NCBI RefSeq assembly: GCF_022179185.1
Contig: NZ_BPQJ01000040.1
Location: 1-60,077, forward strand
Direction of reading: 5' to 3'
Source of the DNA: Methylobacterium frigidaeris
GTDB lineage: Bacteria > Pseudomonadota > Alphaproteobacteria > Rhizobiales > Beijerinckiaceae
Length of the DNA stretch: 60,077 nt
In this document: piece by piece, positions 8,664 through 17,694 of the stretch
Numbering within the stretch: position 1 is the stretch's first letter
Layout of the letters: each line of letters opens with the position of its first letter
Program-made: the position numbers and the translations under genes
Notes under the pieces: model-generated
Seen by the model: only the letters and a program-made list of their open reading frames with translations
Database searches by the model: none
What the model was told of the DNA's origin: nothing

Positions 8664-9881
8664 TCACTTGGCAGAGGGGCATGAACCGTCGAGCGGGCGC
8701 GCCGCCTCTTCGGCCGGGATCCTCCCGATGACCTTGAAGACGTCGAACCGCTCCTTGGCCGCGCCTTTCATCTCGTCGGGCGACCGAACCTGCGTCAGCA
8801 GCATCTCATGCAGCATGCGCCCGTCGGACCGCACCGTCCCGGACGAGACATACGCATCGTCGACCGGCATCGCACGGAGCTTCTTCGCGACCGTGTCGCG
8901 GTCGAGCGTGCCCGCGGCCTCGACCGCCTTGAGATAGTGGAGCACGGCCGAGTAGACGCCGATCTGCACCCAGCTCGGGCTGCGGCCCATCCGAGCCATG
9001 AAGCGCCGCGAGACGGCCTCGGCCTAGGGGCTCTGCGACCAGTAGAACGGGCTGGTGGTCAGGAGCCCCTGCGCGTTCTCCAGGCCGACCGCCAGGGCGT
9101 CGGCCTCGAAGAAGATGACGCCGAACAGGCGCTGGCCGGCTTTGGTCAGGCCGAACTCGTTCGCCTGCTTCAAGGAGTTCGTGGTGTCCTTGCCGGCGTT
9201 GAGGAGTGCGACGACCTGCGCACCCGACGACTGGGCCTGCAGCAGGAACGACGAGAAGTCGGGCGTGTTCAGCGGCGTCTTCACGCGGCCGACGATCTTG
9301 CCGCCGGCCGCCGTCACGACCGTGTTGAGATCGGCGGCGGCGGCCTCTCCGAACGCGTAATCGACCTGGAGGAGATACCAGTTCTTCAAGCCCTGGCGGG
9401 CCAGCTCCCGCCCGGCGCCATTCGCGAGGGCGAAGGTATCGTAGGTCCACTGGAACCCGCAAGGCGAGCAGAGAGCACCGGTGAAGCTCGACGCACCACC
9501 CCCGGATGAGAATAGCAGGCCGCCCTTCGCCCGTATGATCTCCTGCACGGCCAGCATGATACCGGAATTCGGTACGTCGAAGATGGCGTTGACGCGGTCG
9601 ACGTCGAGCCATTGCCGGGCCGTCGTCGTGGCGATGTCCGTCTTGTTCTGGTGGTCCGCGGAGAGGATCGCGACAGGCTTGCCGAGGACCTTGCCGCCTA
9701 GATCCTCCAGGGCGAGCTCGGCCATGACCGTTGAGCCCTGGCCGGCGGCGTCGGCATAGGGGCCGGAGCGATCCGTCAGGATGCCGATCCGAACCTGCTC
9801 GTTCGTTTGCGCGCCGGCCGGGCCCGCGGCGAGCGCGAGCGCGAGCGCGACGCCGACGAGCCCCTTCAAGAACCGCCTCAT
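8664..9881 (-). pseudogene. Branched-chain-amino-acid-type ABC substrate-binding protein with an in-frame amber stop
   Basis: A periplasmic type I binding protein of the LivJ/LivK type, about 405 codons. It has a signal peptide (MRRFLKGLVG, hydrophobic core, cleavage after AGAQ), then VRIGILTDRSGPY and the conserved ILSADHQNK region. A TAG at 9026-9024 interrupts it after FYWSQSP, and AEAVSRRFMARMG continues in the same frame. A Glu codon GAG changed to TAG is the simplest cause. The ATG at 9881 has AAGGAGG 8-9 bases upstream. The C-terminal quarter would be lost. No permease or ATPase genes are beside it, so the cognate transporter is elsewhere or gone. The ligand, given the neighbours, may be an aromatic or fatty acid; that is inference. 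Confidence 0.8.
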
Positions 9882-10016
9882 GGTCCGTTTCCTCCTTGAT
9901 CTATTTTTTGGATGCAACGCGGATCCGCGCCTGCCTGCCGACGCTTCGCCCGCTCAGGATCTAGCTGACTGCCGGATCTCGTTGCTGGAGCCGCGAATGA
10001 CCCAGCAAAGTCCGAT

Positions 10017-11645
10017 TCAAGCCGAGGGCCCGCCGTTCGTCGGCTGCTCGCGGTCCCAGGTCCCGGCGGTCACGCCGCGGCGACGCAGCTCGACTTTCTG
10101 AACCTTCCCCGTCGGCGTCTTCGGCAGTTCGCCGACGATCTCGACGTAGCGGGGTAGAGCGAAGCGCGGCAGGTCCCGATCGGCGTGGCGGACGATGTCC
10201 TCGGCCGTGCAGGGCGATGCCTGCTCCAGCACGACGGCGAGCATGACCTCGTCCTCGCCGCCCTCGATGGAGGCCGGCACCGCGAAGGCCGCGACCTCCA
10301 CGACACCCGGAATGCCGATGACGCTCGCCTCGATCTCGTAGGAGGAAATTTTCTCGCCGCGGCGCCGGATGCAGTCGCGGATGCGGTCGACGAAGGTCAG
10401 ATCGCCGTCCCGGTCTATGATCCCTGCGTCGCCCGTGCGGAACCAGAGGTTGCGCCAGGCCTCGACGGTCTTCTCGGGCATGCCGTCGTACCCGGCCATG
10501 AACCCGAACGGGGTACGGGGCCGGACTACGATCTCGCCGATCCGACCGGGATCGCGCCGCGTATCCGTTTCGGGATCGTGGATCTCGACCTCGAAATGGC
10601 GGTCGTAGACCCGTCCGGACGTGCCGGGGCGCGATGCGCCCGCCGATCCCCAGACCACGATGTTGACCTCCGTCATGCCGAAGCCGGACACGACGGTCTC
10701 GACGCCGAAGCGGGATTTCCAGATCGCCTCGTGCTCGGGCACGTTGGGCGCCGCGAGGATCAGCCGGAGCCGGTGGTCGCGGTCGTCCGGGCCGGGCGGC
10801 TGCTCGAATACGAAGGCGCTGAGGACGCCCAGCGTATTGGTCGCCGTGGCCCCCGTCGCGCGGATGTCCCTCAGCCAGGCCGTGGCGCTGAAGCGCTGCC
10901 TGACCATGGCGGTCGCACCCGCGATCAGGCATCCACCGACCTGCATGAAGAGCCCGTTGGCATGAAACAGCGGGAGGACGACGTAGTAGACGTCCCGTTC
11001 TGTCACCCGGACGTGATCGACGCTGCCGATACCGAACAGGAAGCAATGGGCGTGGGGCATCAGCACGCCCTTGGACGGTCCCGACGTGCCCGACGTGTAC
11101 ATGATGGCCGCGACGTCCGAGGCGCGCGGCATCGGCCCGTCGTAACGGGCGCAATCCCGCCAGCCGTCGAACCGGGCGTAGCGCCAGGGCTGCCCGTCTC
11201 CCGTGGCGGAGGGCGGCTCGTCGTCGCCGGTGAGGAGGACGGTGTCGAGGGCCGGCACCTCGCCCGCCAGGTCGCGCACGCGGTCCAGCAGGACCGGCGA
11301 GGTGATGGCGATCCGCGCGCCCGAGCTGCGCAGCTGATGCGCCAGGAAGGGACCCTTCAGCTCGGTGTTGAGGACGACGAAGACCGCCCCGAGCCGGCCG
11401 AGCCCGAGCCAGGCCCGCACGATGTCGAGGCCGTTTTGGAGGAGCACGACCACCCGGTCGCCGGGCGAGACGCCGAAGCGGCACAGGTGTTCCGCCACAC
11501 GGCCCATGTCGTCGTGAGCCTGCGCATAGGAGAGGTTGTCTCCTTCGATGAGGCCGACGAACGTCTTGTCCGGCCGCTCTCGTGCGTGGTGGGCGAGGGC
11601 CTCGGGGTAGAGCCAGCGCTCCGGAGCGTCGATTTCGGGATACAT
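10017..11645 (-). CDS. AMP-forming acyl-CoA synthetase/ligase
   Basis: An ANL-superfamily enzyme of 542 residues that would activate a carboxylic acid to its CoA thioester with ATP. Visible motifs are the P-loop-like YTSGTSGPSKG (about residue 190), GFGMTE (about 320), FRTGD (about 415), the hinge and KISSYEIE, and the C-terminal TPTGKVQK with the catalytic Lys. It is closest in pattern to the CaiC (crotonobetaine/carnitine-CoA ligase) group, but the substrate cannot be read from the sequence. It begins 13 bases after the thiolase stop, so the two were cotranscribed. It is the only gene of this operon without a visible lesion. Confidence 0.9.
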   Translation of the reverse strand: MYPEIDAPERWLYPEALAHHARERPDKTFVGLIEGDNLSYAQAHDDMGRVAEHLCRFGVSPGDRVVVLLQNGLDIVRAWLGLGRLGAVFVVLNTELKGPFLAHQLRSSGARIAITSPVLLDRVRDLAGEVPALDTVLLTGDDEPPSATGDGQPWRYARFDGWRDCARYDGPMPRASDVAAIMYTSGTSGPSKGVLMPHAHCFLFGIGSVDHVRVTERDVYYVVLPLFHANGLFMQVGGCLIAGATAMVRQRFSATAWLRDIRATGATATNTLGVLSAFVFEQPPGPDDRDHRLRLILAAPNVPEHEAIWKSRFGVETVVSGFGMTEVNIVVWGSAGASRPGTSGRVYDRHFEVEIHDPETDTRRDPGRIGEIVVRPRTPFGFMAGYDGMPEKTVEAWRNLWFRTGDAGIIDRDGDLTFVDRIRDCIRRRGEKISSYEIEASVIGIPGVVEVAAFAVPASIEGGEDEVMLAVVLEQASPCTAEDIVRHADRDLPRFALPRYVEIVGELPKTPTGKVQKVELRRRGVTAGTWDREQPTNGGPSA

Positions 11646-11658
11646 CGCGCGGTTGCCC

Positions 11659-12592
11659 TCAGATTCGCTCGTAGAGCGTCACCACGCAGGCGCCGCCGAG
11701 TCCGATATTGTGCTGCAGCCCGAGGCGTGCGCCCTCGACCTGCCGCGACCCGGCCGCGCCGCGCAGTTGCCAGGCCAGTTCGGCGCACTGCGCCCAGTCC
11801 GGTCGCGCCGAGCGGGTGCCCCTTGGACAGCAGCCCGCCGGACGGATTCGTCACGACGCGCCCGCCATAGGTGTTCTGGCCGTCCCACACGAACTGCTCG
11901 GCGGTCCCTGGCGGGGTCAGACCGAGACCTTCGTACGAGATGATCTCGTTCGCCGTGAAGCAATCGTGCAGTTCGCAGACATCGATCTCGGACGGGTCTA
12001 CGCCTGCCTCATCGAAGACCTGCCTTGCCGCGACAGCCGTCATCTCGGCGCCGACCACCTTGAGCATGTCCCGCTCCTCGAAGGTGGAGGAGAAATCGGT
12101 GGTCATGGCCTGGCCGCGGACGGCGACCGGCGAGACGATCCCGCGGCGCTGGGCGAAGTCCTCGGATACGACGATCGCCGCGGCGGCCCCGCAGGTCGGC
12201 GGGCAGCATTGAAGCCGGCTGATCGGTCCGTAGAGATGCGTCGAGGCCAGGATCTCCTCGACGGTAAGGGGGGTCCGGAAGATCGCACGCTCGTTGACGG
12301 CGGCGTGGCGCCGCGCCTTCTCGGTCACCTTGGCGAAGGTTTCGTTCCGGGCGCCGTAGCGCCGCTGGTACTCCTCGCCAGCGCCGGCGAAGAGCTTGAC
12401 CGCCATCGGCAGATCGGCGCGTCCGGCGCTCCGCGCGAAGACGTCGTCGGCGACCTCCGTGAAGCCGGAGAGCGGCGTCGGTCGGTCGTCGAAAGACTCC
12501 TGCAGGGCGCCCGGCCGCATCTGCTCGAAGCCGAGCGCGAGCGCGCAATCGACCATGCCGGAGGCGACGGCCTGCCGCGCGAGGAACAGCCA
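11659..12592 (-). pseudogene. SCP-x-type thiolase/acetyl-CoA acetyltransferase, 5'-truncated and frameshifted
   Basis: Minus-strand translation from LFLARQAVASGMVDCALALG to SKGHPLGATGL matches the sterol-carrier-protein-X type of thiolase. The conserved His (GHPLGATG) is near the end. Two defects are visible. First, the N-terminal 80-90 residues are missing; similarity begins abruptly at about 12592. Second, after GATGL the frame leaves the family, and an extra G in the run at 11793-11795 (minus strand GGG) accounts for it. Dropping one G restores AQCAELAWQLRG and LGLQHNIGLGGACVVTLYERI with a stop at 11659. The gene was the first of the CoA-linked operon. It is almost certainly inactive. Confidence 0.8.
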
Positions 12593-12903
12593 TGGGTCCT
12601 TCGGAGCCCGGCACGCCGCACGGACGACCATCCCCGGACCCCGTGGTGATCCTGGCCGATCTCTTCCCAGGCGGTCCGTCGGTCACGGGGATCTGGGAGC
12701 GGGCTGGGGGTGACCCGAGCCGCCTCGACGCCTCCGGCGACGGCAACGCCCAATGGCGGGCCGCCTTGGGCAAGTTCCGGCGCGGCGGCGGAGGGGCGAA
12801 CATCACCGCCGAAAGCTTGTTCGCGGTGGTGCGGGACGAGTACCCGAAATACTCGGATCTGCCGGCCCTCGAACGCGCCCTGGCGAGCCTCAGCCCACGC
12901 TAA
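12592..12903 (+). pseudogene. Possible effector-associated-domain (EAD-like) fragment
   Basis: A 103-codon frame whose residues 18-95 run VVILADLFPG..VTGIWERAGGD..RLD...AQWRAAL..FRRGGGG..ITAESLFAVVRDEYPKYSDLPAL. The spacing of the aliphatic, Trp and YP positions resembles the small adaptor domains found at the ends of bacterial conflict and peptidase proteins. There is no ribosome site, and the frame begins at the point where the thiolase is cut off, so it may be the tail of a longer gene. No partner effector is adjacent. The family call is tentative; it may also be a stand-alone hypothetical protein. Confidence 0.35.
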
Positions 12904-13597
12904 GTAGGGAGTGGATCGGCGTCCCGGAAGGTCCAGCCCCTTGATAGCTCCTACGCGCTTATACCACGAGGTCTTCGTTCGTAGCGGTGGGCGCCGAAAG
13001 GTGTCGGTGTGGTAGCCATCCTCCTCAATGAGGCTGCCGGGGGTTACAGGGCTGGCGGGTGGTCGCGTTCGTCGAGGGCATGATAAGGCTCCATTCGAGC
13101 AGCGACCAGCATCACACCCCGCCCGCGAACTAACCGTCGGTGGGCACGCAGCAATATCGATCTACTCCGCGAGATCAGTCTGCCCAGTAGCGGACATTCG
13201 GGAAGACGGCTTTGGGTCAGGAGTTGCTGCGGCATGTTCGGCTTGCAACTTTGTCATAGCCCGTCACGAACACGAACGGCTAGCCTGCATCCTGCAACGC
13301 TGATGCTGATATTTACACACCTGCATTCGGTGAAAGCATCTGGTAATCCAACCAGAGCGCTCGTGGAGGTAAGCGTTTTTCCGAGTTAAAGGACGGGATC
13401 GAACCCGTCTCCGGGCGCCAGCATCAGAGTCTTGCGGAAGCGCGATATCCTGAGTGTGAGAGGACGCCCGACATCCGGAACTTTGCAGCCGCCGAAACAG
13501 CGTATTGAGAGGCGCACCGTACGCGATATTACGCCAAGGCTTTGCGGCGGCACCGCAATCCTGGATCTGCGGTTCAAGAGTTGTCAACAAGAATGGG
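12904..13597. other. Gene-poor stretch before tRNA-Tyr
   Basis: About 690 bases with no convincing gene. At 13392-13409 the DNA forms a 6-bp stem with a 6-base loop that on the minus strand looks like a tRNA T-arm (GACGGG-TTCGAT-CCCGTC). No acceptor or anticodon arm accompanies it, so it is not a tRNA gene. Short frames on both strands show no domain. Confidence 0.4.
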
Positions 13598-13682
13598 TGG
13601 TGGGGGAAGTAGGACTCGAACCTACGAAGGCATAGCCAGCGGATTTACAGTCCGCCCCCTTTGCCGCTCGGGACATTCCCCC
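13598..13682 (-). tRNA. tRNA-Tyr (GTA)
   Basis: The minus strand folds as a class II tRNA: acceptor GGGGGAA paired with TTCCCCC, discriminator A and an encoded CCA, anticodon loop CTGTAAA in the stem GGA/TCC (anticodon GTA), a long variable arm and the T-loop GTTCGAGTC. Length is 85 with CCA. It lies downstream of recJ on the same strand and marks the edge of the relic-rich region to its left. Confidence 0.95.
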
Positions 13683-13794
13683 ACGCTGCCGTTGTCGGCA
13701 GGGGCCGCCGGTCGGCGACGGGGCCCTTATGGTGGGGCGGCCGGGGGGTGTCAAGTCGGTTGCAGGGCCGGCTAAGCTGTCGACACGACGCTGC

Positions 13795-15588
13795 TCAGTC
13801 GGCCTCCGCGACGTCGCACAGGCGCAGCTCGACCCGGTCGCTGCCGCGCCAGCGGTCGCGGGAGAGGGTGCCGGCGGCGTGGACGTCGCGGCCGATATGC
13901 GAGAGCAGCAGCCGCCCGACCGGCGATTCCGCCGCCCGGAAAGCGATGGCGCCGACCGCCACGCCGTCGCGGCCGCGCAGCTGCGCCTTGACGTGGCCGG
14001 TGCCGACGACGCGGGCATCGGCGACGCGGTGCCGAGCCAGCGCGAAGACCGGCTCCGGCGCGCCCTGGCCGAACGGACCGGCCCGCTCGACGGCGTCCGA
14101 CAGGTCCGGCTGCACGCCGCCGGCGGAGACGAGGCCGTCGACGAGCAGCGCCTCGCCGAGGCGCGCCTCCGCCACCGAGGCCGCGAGGTCGCCGGCCAGA
14201 GCCTCGCGGAAGCGGTCGAGGTCGAGAGCTGCGAGCGTCACGCCCGCCGCCATGGCGTGGCCGCCGCCCTTGGCGGCGAGGCCGGCCTCGACGCAGGCCC
14301 GGACCGCCCGGCCGAGATCGGCGCCGGGGATCGAGCGTCCGGAGCCGGTGGCGGTGCCGTCCTGGCGCAACGCGAAGGCGAAGGCCGGGCGGCCGAAGCG
14401 CTCCTTCAGCCGCGCCGCGATCAGGCCGACGACGCCCGGATGCCAGTCCGGGCTGCCGGTGACGAGGACCGGCTGGTCGGGATCGCGCTCGAGGCGCATC
14501 CCCATCTCGGCCTCGGCCTCCGCGACCGCGGCAGCCTCGATCGCCTGGCGCTCGCGGTTGAGCGTATCGAGCTGCGCCGCGATGCCGGCGGCCTCGATCG
14601 GGTCCTCGCACAGGAGCAGGCGGGCGCCCAGGGTCGAATCGCCGATACGTCCGCCGGCATTGATGCGCGGTCCGAGCAGGAAGCCGAGATGCCAGGCCTG
14701 CGGTGCCTCGGAGAGACCGGCCGCGTCGAGGAGCGCGGCGAGCCCCAGCCGGCCGCGCCCGCGCATCACCGCCAAGCCCTGGCGGACGAAGGCGCGGTTG
14801 AGGCCGTGGAGCGGCACCACGTCGGCGACCGTGGCGAGCGCCACGAGGTCGAGCCCGGCCATGAGGTCGGGGATGGTGAGCCCGTCCCGGCGCAGGCGCC
14901 GGTTGAGCGCCACCAGCGTCAGGAAGACCACGCCGGCGGCGCAGAGATGGCCGAGGCCCGACAGGTCGTCGAGGCGGTTCGGGTTGACGACGGCGCGGGC
15001 CGGCGGAAGCAACTCGGGCGCGCCGTGATGATCGAGCACCACCACGTCCATCCCGAGACGGGCCGCCTCGGCCAGCGGCTCGTGCCCGGCGGTGCCGCAA
15101 TCGACGGTGACGAGGAGGGTGGCGCCCTCCTCGGCCAGCATCCGCACCGCCGCGGCGTTGGGGCCGTAGCCCTCGGTGATGCGGTCGGGGATGTGGAGCC
15201 GGTAGGGCACGCCGAGGTCGCGGAGCGCACTCGCCAGCAGCGCGGCGCTCGCCGCCCCGTCGACGTCGTAATCCCCGAAGATCGCGACCTTCTCGCGCTT
15301 GAGGATCGCCGCGGCGAGGCGGTCGGCCGCTGCCTCCATGTCGACCAGCACCGCGGGGTCGGGGAGGAGATCGCGCAGGCGCGGCTCTAGGAAGCCCGGC
15401 ACCGCGTGCAGATCGACCCCGCGGCCGGCCAGCACCCGGGCCAGGACCTCCGGCAGGCCGTGCCCCTGCGCGATCGCGACGGCCAGGCTCTGAGCCTGCG
15501 CGGAGGCGCAGCGCTCGTGCCAGGGCCGCCCGAGGGCGGAGCGGTGAACGTCGAGGAGCGGGCGGGGCAGGTCGAGGAGCGTGGACAC
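13795..15588 (-). CDS. recJ: Single-stranded-DNA-specific exonuclease RecJ
   Basis: RecJ degrades single-stranded DNA 5' to 3' in RecF-pathway recombination and mismatch repair. The DHH-family motifs are present: DYDVDG at about residues 106-111, VTVDCG, the LDHHG motif near 185, the DHHA1 part with GGGHAMAAG, and the C-terminal OB-like region. The GTG start at 15588 (VSTLLDLPRPLLDVHRS) gives 597 residues, the usual size. The frame stays open to 15747, but that extension is low-complexity and covers a terminator-like region. The start codon is not backed by a strong ribosome site. It follows the pnt operon after a terminator and precedes tRNA-Tyr. Confidence 0.93.
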   Translation of the reverse strand: MSTLLDLPRPLLDVHRSALGRPWHERCASAQAQSLAVAIAQGHGLPEVLARVLAGRGVDLHAVPGFLEPRLRDLLPDPAVLVDMEAAADRLAAAILKREKVAIFGDYDVDGAASAALLASALRDLGVPYRLHIPDRITEGYGPNAAAVRMLAEEGATLLVTVDCGTAGHEPLAEAARLGMDVVVLDHHGAPELLPPARAVVNPNRLDDLSGLGHLCAAGVVFLTLVALNRRLRRDGLTIPDLMAGLDLVALATVADVVPLHGLNRAFVRQGLAVMRGRGRLGLAALLDAAGLSEAPQAWHLGFLLGPRINAGGRIGDSTLGARLLLCEDPIEAAGIAAQLDTLNRERQAIEAAAVAEAEAEMGMRLERDPDQPVLVTGSPDWHPGVVGLIAARLKERFGRPAFAFALRQDGTATGSGRSIPGADLGRAVRACVEAGLAAKGGGHAMAAGVTLAALDLDRFREALAGDLAASVAEARLGEALLVDGLVSAGGVQPDLSDAVERAGPFGQGAPEPVFALARHRVADARVVGTGHVKAQLRGRDGVAVGAIAFRAAESPVGRLLLSHIGRDVHAAGTLSRDRWRGSDRVELRLCDVAEAD

Positions 15589-15735
15589 GGAAGGGAGTGT
15601 AGCGGGATTCGCGGACGCGCGCTGCCGCAGCCGGGCGACACCTGGGGGTTGGGTGATGCCCCCTTCCGGCAGGCCCGCACCCGAAGCCTGCCCTGCAGAG
15701 TGGGGAGGGTTCGGGTGCGGGCCCTGAAAATGCGA

Positions 15736-15760
15736 AAAGCGGGGCACAAGGCCCCGCTTT
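15736..15760 (-). terminator. Rho-independent terminator of the pnt operon
   Basis: AAAGCGGGG and CCCCGCTTT form a 9-bp perfect stem with a 7-base loop. On the minus strand the stem is followed by TTTT-containing sequence. It lies about 50 bases beyond the pntB stop. Confidence 0.75.
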
Positions 15761-15810
15761 CCTGTTCGGGGCCATCGCCCCGGTTCACACGACCCGTCGC
15801 CGAACGAGCG

Positions 15811-17211
15811 TCAGAGATTCTTGACGATCTCGTCGACCACCTTCTTGGCGTCGCCGAACAGCATCATGGTGTTGTCGCGGAAGAACACCTCGTTCTCGAC
15901 GCCGGCATAACCCGAGCCCATGCCGCGCTTGATGAACAGCACGGTCTTCGCCCGCTCCACGTCGAGGATCGGCATGCCGTAGATCGGCGATTGCGGATCG
16001 GTCTTGGCGGCCGGGTTGGTGACGTCGTTGGCGCCGATCACGAAGGCCACGTCGGCCTGCGGGAATTCGCCGTTGATGTCCTCCAGCTCGTGCACCTCGT
16101 CGTAGGGCACGTTGGCCTCGGCGAGCAGCACGTTCATGTGGCCCGGCATGCGGCCCGCCACCGGGTGGATGGCGTACTTGATGTCGACGCCGGCCTTCTT
16201 GAGCTGGTCGGCCATCTCGCGGAGCGAGTGCTGGGCCTGCGCCACCGCCATGCCGTAGCCCGGCACGATGATGACCTTCTCGGCGTTCTTCATGATGAAG
16301 GCCGCATCATCCGCCGAGCCCTGCTTGACCGGCCGGGTCTCGACCTGACCGCCACCGGAGGCCGCCGCGGCGTCGCCGCCGAAGCCGCCGAGGATCACCG
16401 AGATGAACGAGCGGTTCATCGCGTGGCACATGATGTAGGACAGGATCGCGCCCGAGGAGCCGACCAGCGCGCCGGTGATGATCAGCGCGAGGTTGCCGAG
16501 CGTGAAGCCGATGCCCGCGGCCGCCCAGCCCGAATACGAGTTGAGCATCGAGACCACGACCGGCATGTCCGCGCCGCCGATCGGGATGATCAGGAGGCCG
16601 CCGAGCACGAAGGACAGGATCACGATCAGCCAGAACAGCACCTTGCTCTCGCCGCCGATGAAGCCGGCGAGGAGCGCCACCAGCACGATGGCGAGCACGA
16701 TGTTGATGGCGTGGCGCTGCGGCAGCATGATCGGCTTGCCCGACATGCGACCATCGAGCTTGAGGAACGCGATCACCGAGCCGGTGAAGGTGATGGCGCC
16801 GATGGCGACGCCGAGGCCCATCTCGAACAGCGACTGCTTGTGGATGTGGCCGTTCTCGAGGATGCCGAAGGCCTGCGGCGCGTAGAGGGCGCCGGCCGCC
16901 ACCGCGACGGCCGCGAGACCGACGAGGGAGTGGAAGGCCGCGACGAGCTGCGGCATCGCGGTCATCGGCACGCGCTTGGCGATCACCGCGCCGGCGCCGC
17001 CGCCGATGCCGAGGCCCAGCAGCACCAGGAACCAGGCGCCGACGCCGGACGGCGCGTGGCCGACCAGCGTCGTCAGGATGGCGATGCCCATGCCGATCAT
17101 GCCGTACAGGTTGCCCTGTCGGGAGGTGGTCGGGTGGGACAGGCCCCGCAGCGCCAGGATGAACAGGACGCCGGAGACGAGGTAGAGGAGCGAGGAGACG
17201 TTCTCCGACAT
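15811..17211 (-). CDS. pntB: NAD(P) transhydrogenase subunit beta
   Basis: PntB forms part of the proton channel and the NADP(H)-binding domain III of the membrane transhydrogenase, which uses the proton gradient to make NADPH from NADH. The first 270 residues hold about eight or nine hydrophobic helices. The C-terminal third is the NADP domain with the motif GYGMAVAQAQ and the closing VIGANDVTNPAA and KRGMGSGYAGVEN signatures. At 466 residues it is complete. It starts 4 bases after the pntAB stop. In methylotrophs NADPH supply of this kind supports assimilation and C1 reactions; that link is general knowledge. Confidence 0.96.
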   Translation of the reverse strand: MSENVSSLLYLVSGVLFILALRGLSHPTTSRQGNLYGMIGMGIAILTTLVGHAPSGVGAWFLVLLGLGIGGGAGAVIAKRVPMTAMPQLVAAFHSLVGLAAVAVAAGALYAPQAFGILENGHIHKQSLFEMGLGVAIGAITFTGSVIAFLKLDGRMSGKPIMLPQRHAINIVLAIVLVALLAGFIGGESKVLFWLIVILSFVLGGLLIIPIGGADMPVVVSMLNSYSGWAAAGIGFTLGNLALIITGALVGSSGAILSYIMCHAMNRSFISVILGGFGGDAAAASGGGQVETRPVKQGSADDAAFIMKNAEKVIIVPGYGMAVAQAQHSLREMADQLKKAGVDIKYAIHPVAGRMPGHMNVLLAEANVPYDEVHELEDINGEFPQADVAFVIGANDVTNPAAKTDPQSPIYGMPILDVERAKTVLFIKRGMGSGYAGVENEVFFRDNTMMLFGDAKKVVDEIVKNL

Positions 17212-17215
17212 CGCC

Positions 17216-17665
17216 TCAGGCCTTCTTCTTGTACATGCTGAGCATGCGCTGGGTGACGAGGAAGCCGCCGAAGATGTTCACGCTGGCAAAGACGAGGCCG
17301 ATGAAGCCGAAGAACCGGGCCCAGCCGGTGCCCTTCTCGATCAGCGGCACGCCGACGGCGAGCAGCGCGCCGACCACGATCACCGAGGAGATCGCGTTGG
17401 TGACGGACATCAGCGGAGTGTGGAGGGCCGGGGTCACCGACCAGACCACGTAGTAGCCGACGAAGATCGCCAGCACGAAGATCGCGAGGCGGAACACGGT
17501 GGGGTCGATGGCGCCGTGGGTCACGGCGGCCACGCCGTGGCCGACGCTGTCGGCGATGATCGCGGCCTGGTCGGCGGCACGGGCGGCGATGTCGGCCGCG
17601 TTGCGGGCGGCGGCAGCGGCGGCGCGCGCCTGCTCGGCCGCCTGGTCGGGGGGAAGGGTAGCCAT
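17216..17665 (-). CDS. pntAB: NAD(P) transhydrogenase subunit alpha part 2
   Basis: This is the membrane part of the alpha subunit, encoded separately as in most alphaproteobacteria. The start at 17665 is set by GGAGGAG just upstream, giving 149 residues. Residues 1-55 are an Ala-rich, probably helical stretch without the membrane character of the rest. Three or four hydrophobic helices follow, with the conserved VTPALHTPLMSVTNAISS and FGGFLVTQRML motifs. The Ala-rich N-terminus makes it longer than the usual 100-140. It lies between pntAA and pntB with 29- and 4-base gaps. Confidence 0.94.
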   Translation of the reverse strand: MATLPPDQAAEQARAAAAAARNAADIAARAADQAAIIADSVGHGVAAVTHGAIDPTVFRLAIFVLAIFVGYYVVWSVTPALHTPLMSVTNAISSVIVVGALLAVGVPLIEKGTGWARFFGFIGLVFASVNIFGGFLVTQRMLSMYKKKA

Positions 17666-17694
17666 GAGGTCTCCTCCGATTGCGGGCGAGCGGC

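Noticed and set aside
8347..9026. Two in-frame TAG codons as recoding (for example pyrrolysine)
   Set aside because: The third gene of the operon has a frameshift and truncation, and no recoding genes or elements are seen; decay explains all lesions.
10185..11870. Long plus-strand frame of 561 codons
   Set aside because: It is antisense to the acyl-CoA ligase and thiolase, has no domain, and is the usual artefact of GC-rich DNA.
13380..13480. A second tRNA gene left of tRNA-Tyr
   Set aside because: Only a T-arm-like hairpin is present; acceptor, D and anticodon arms are missing, and the loop is six bases.
13729..15390. Long plus-strand frame opposite recJ
   Set aside because: Arg/Ala/Gly/Glu-rich without motifs; the RecJ signatures are on the minus strand.
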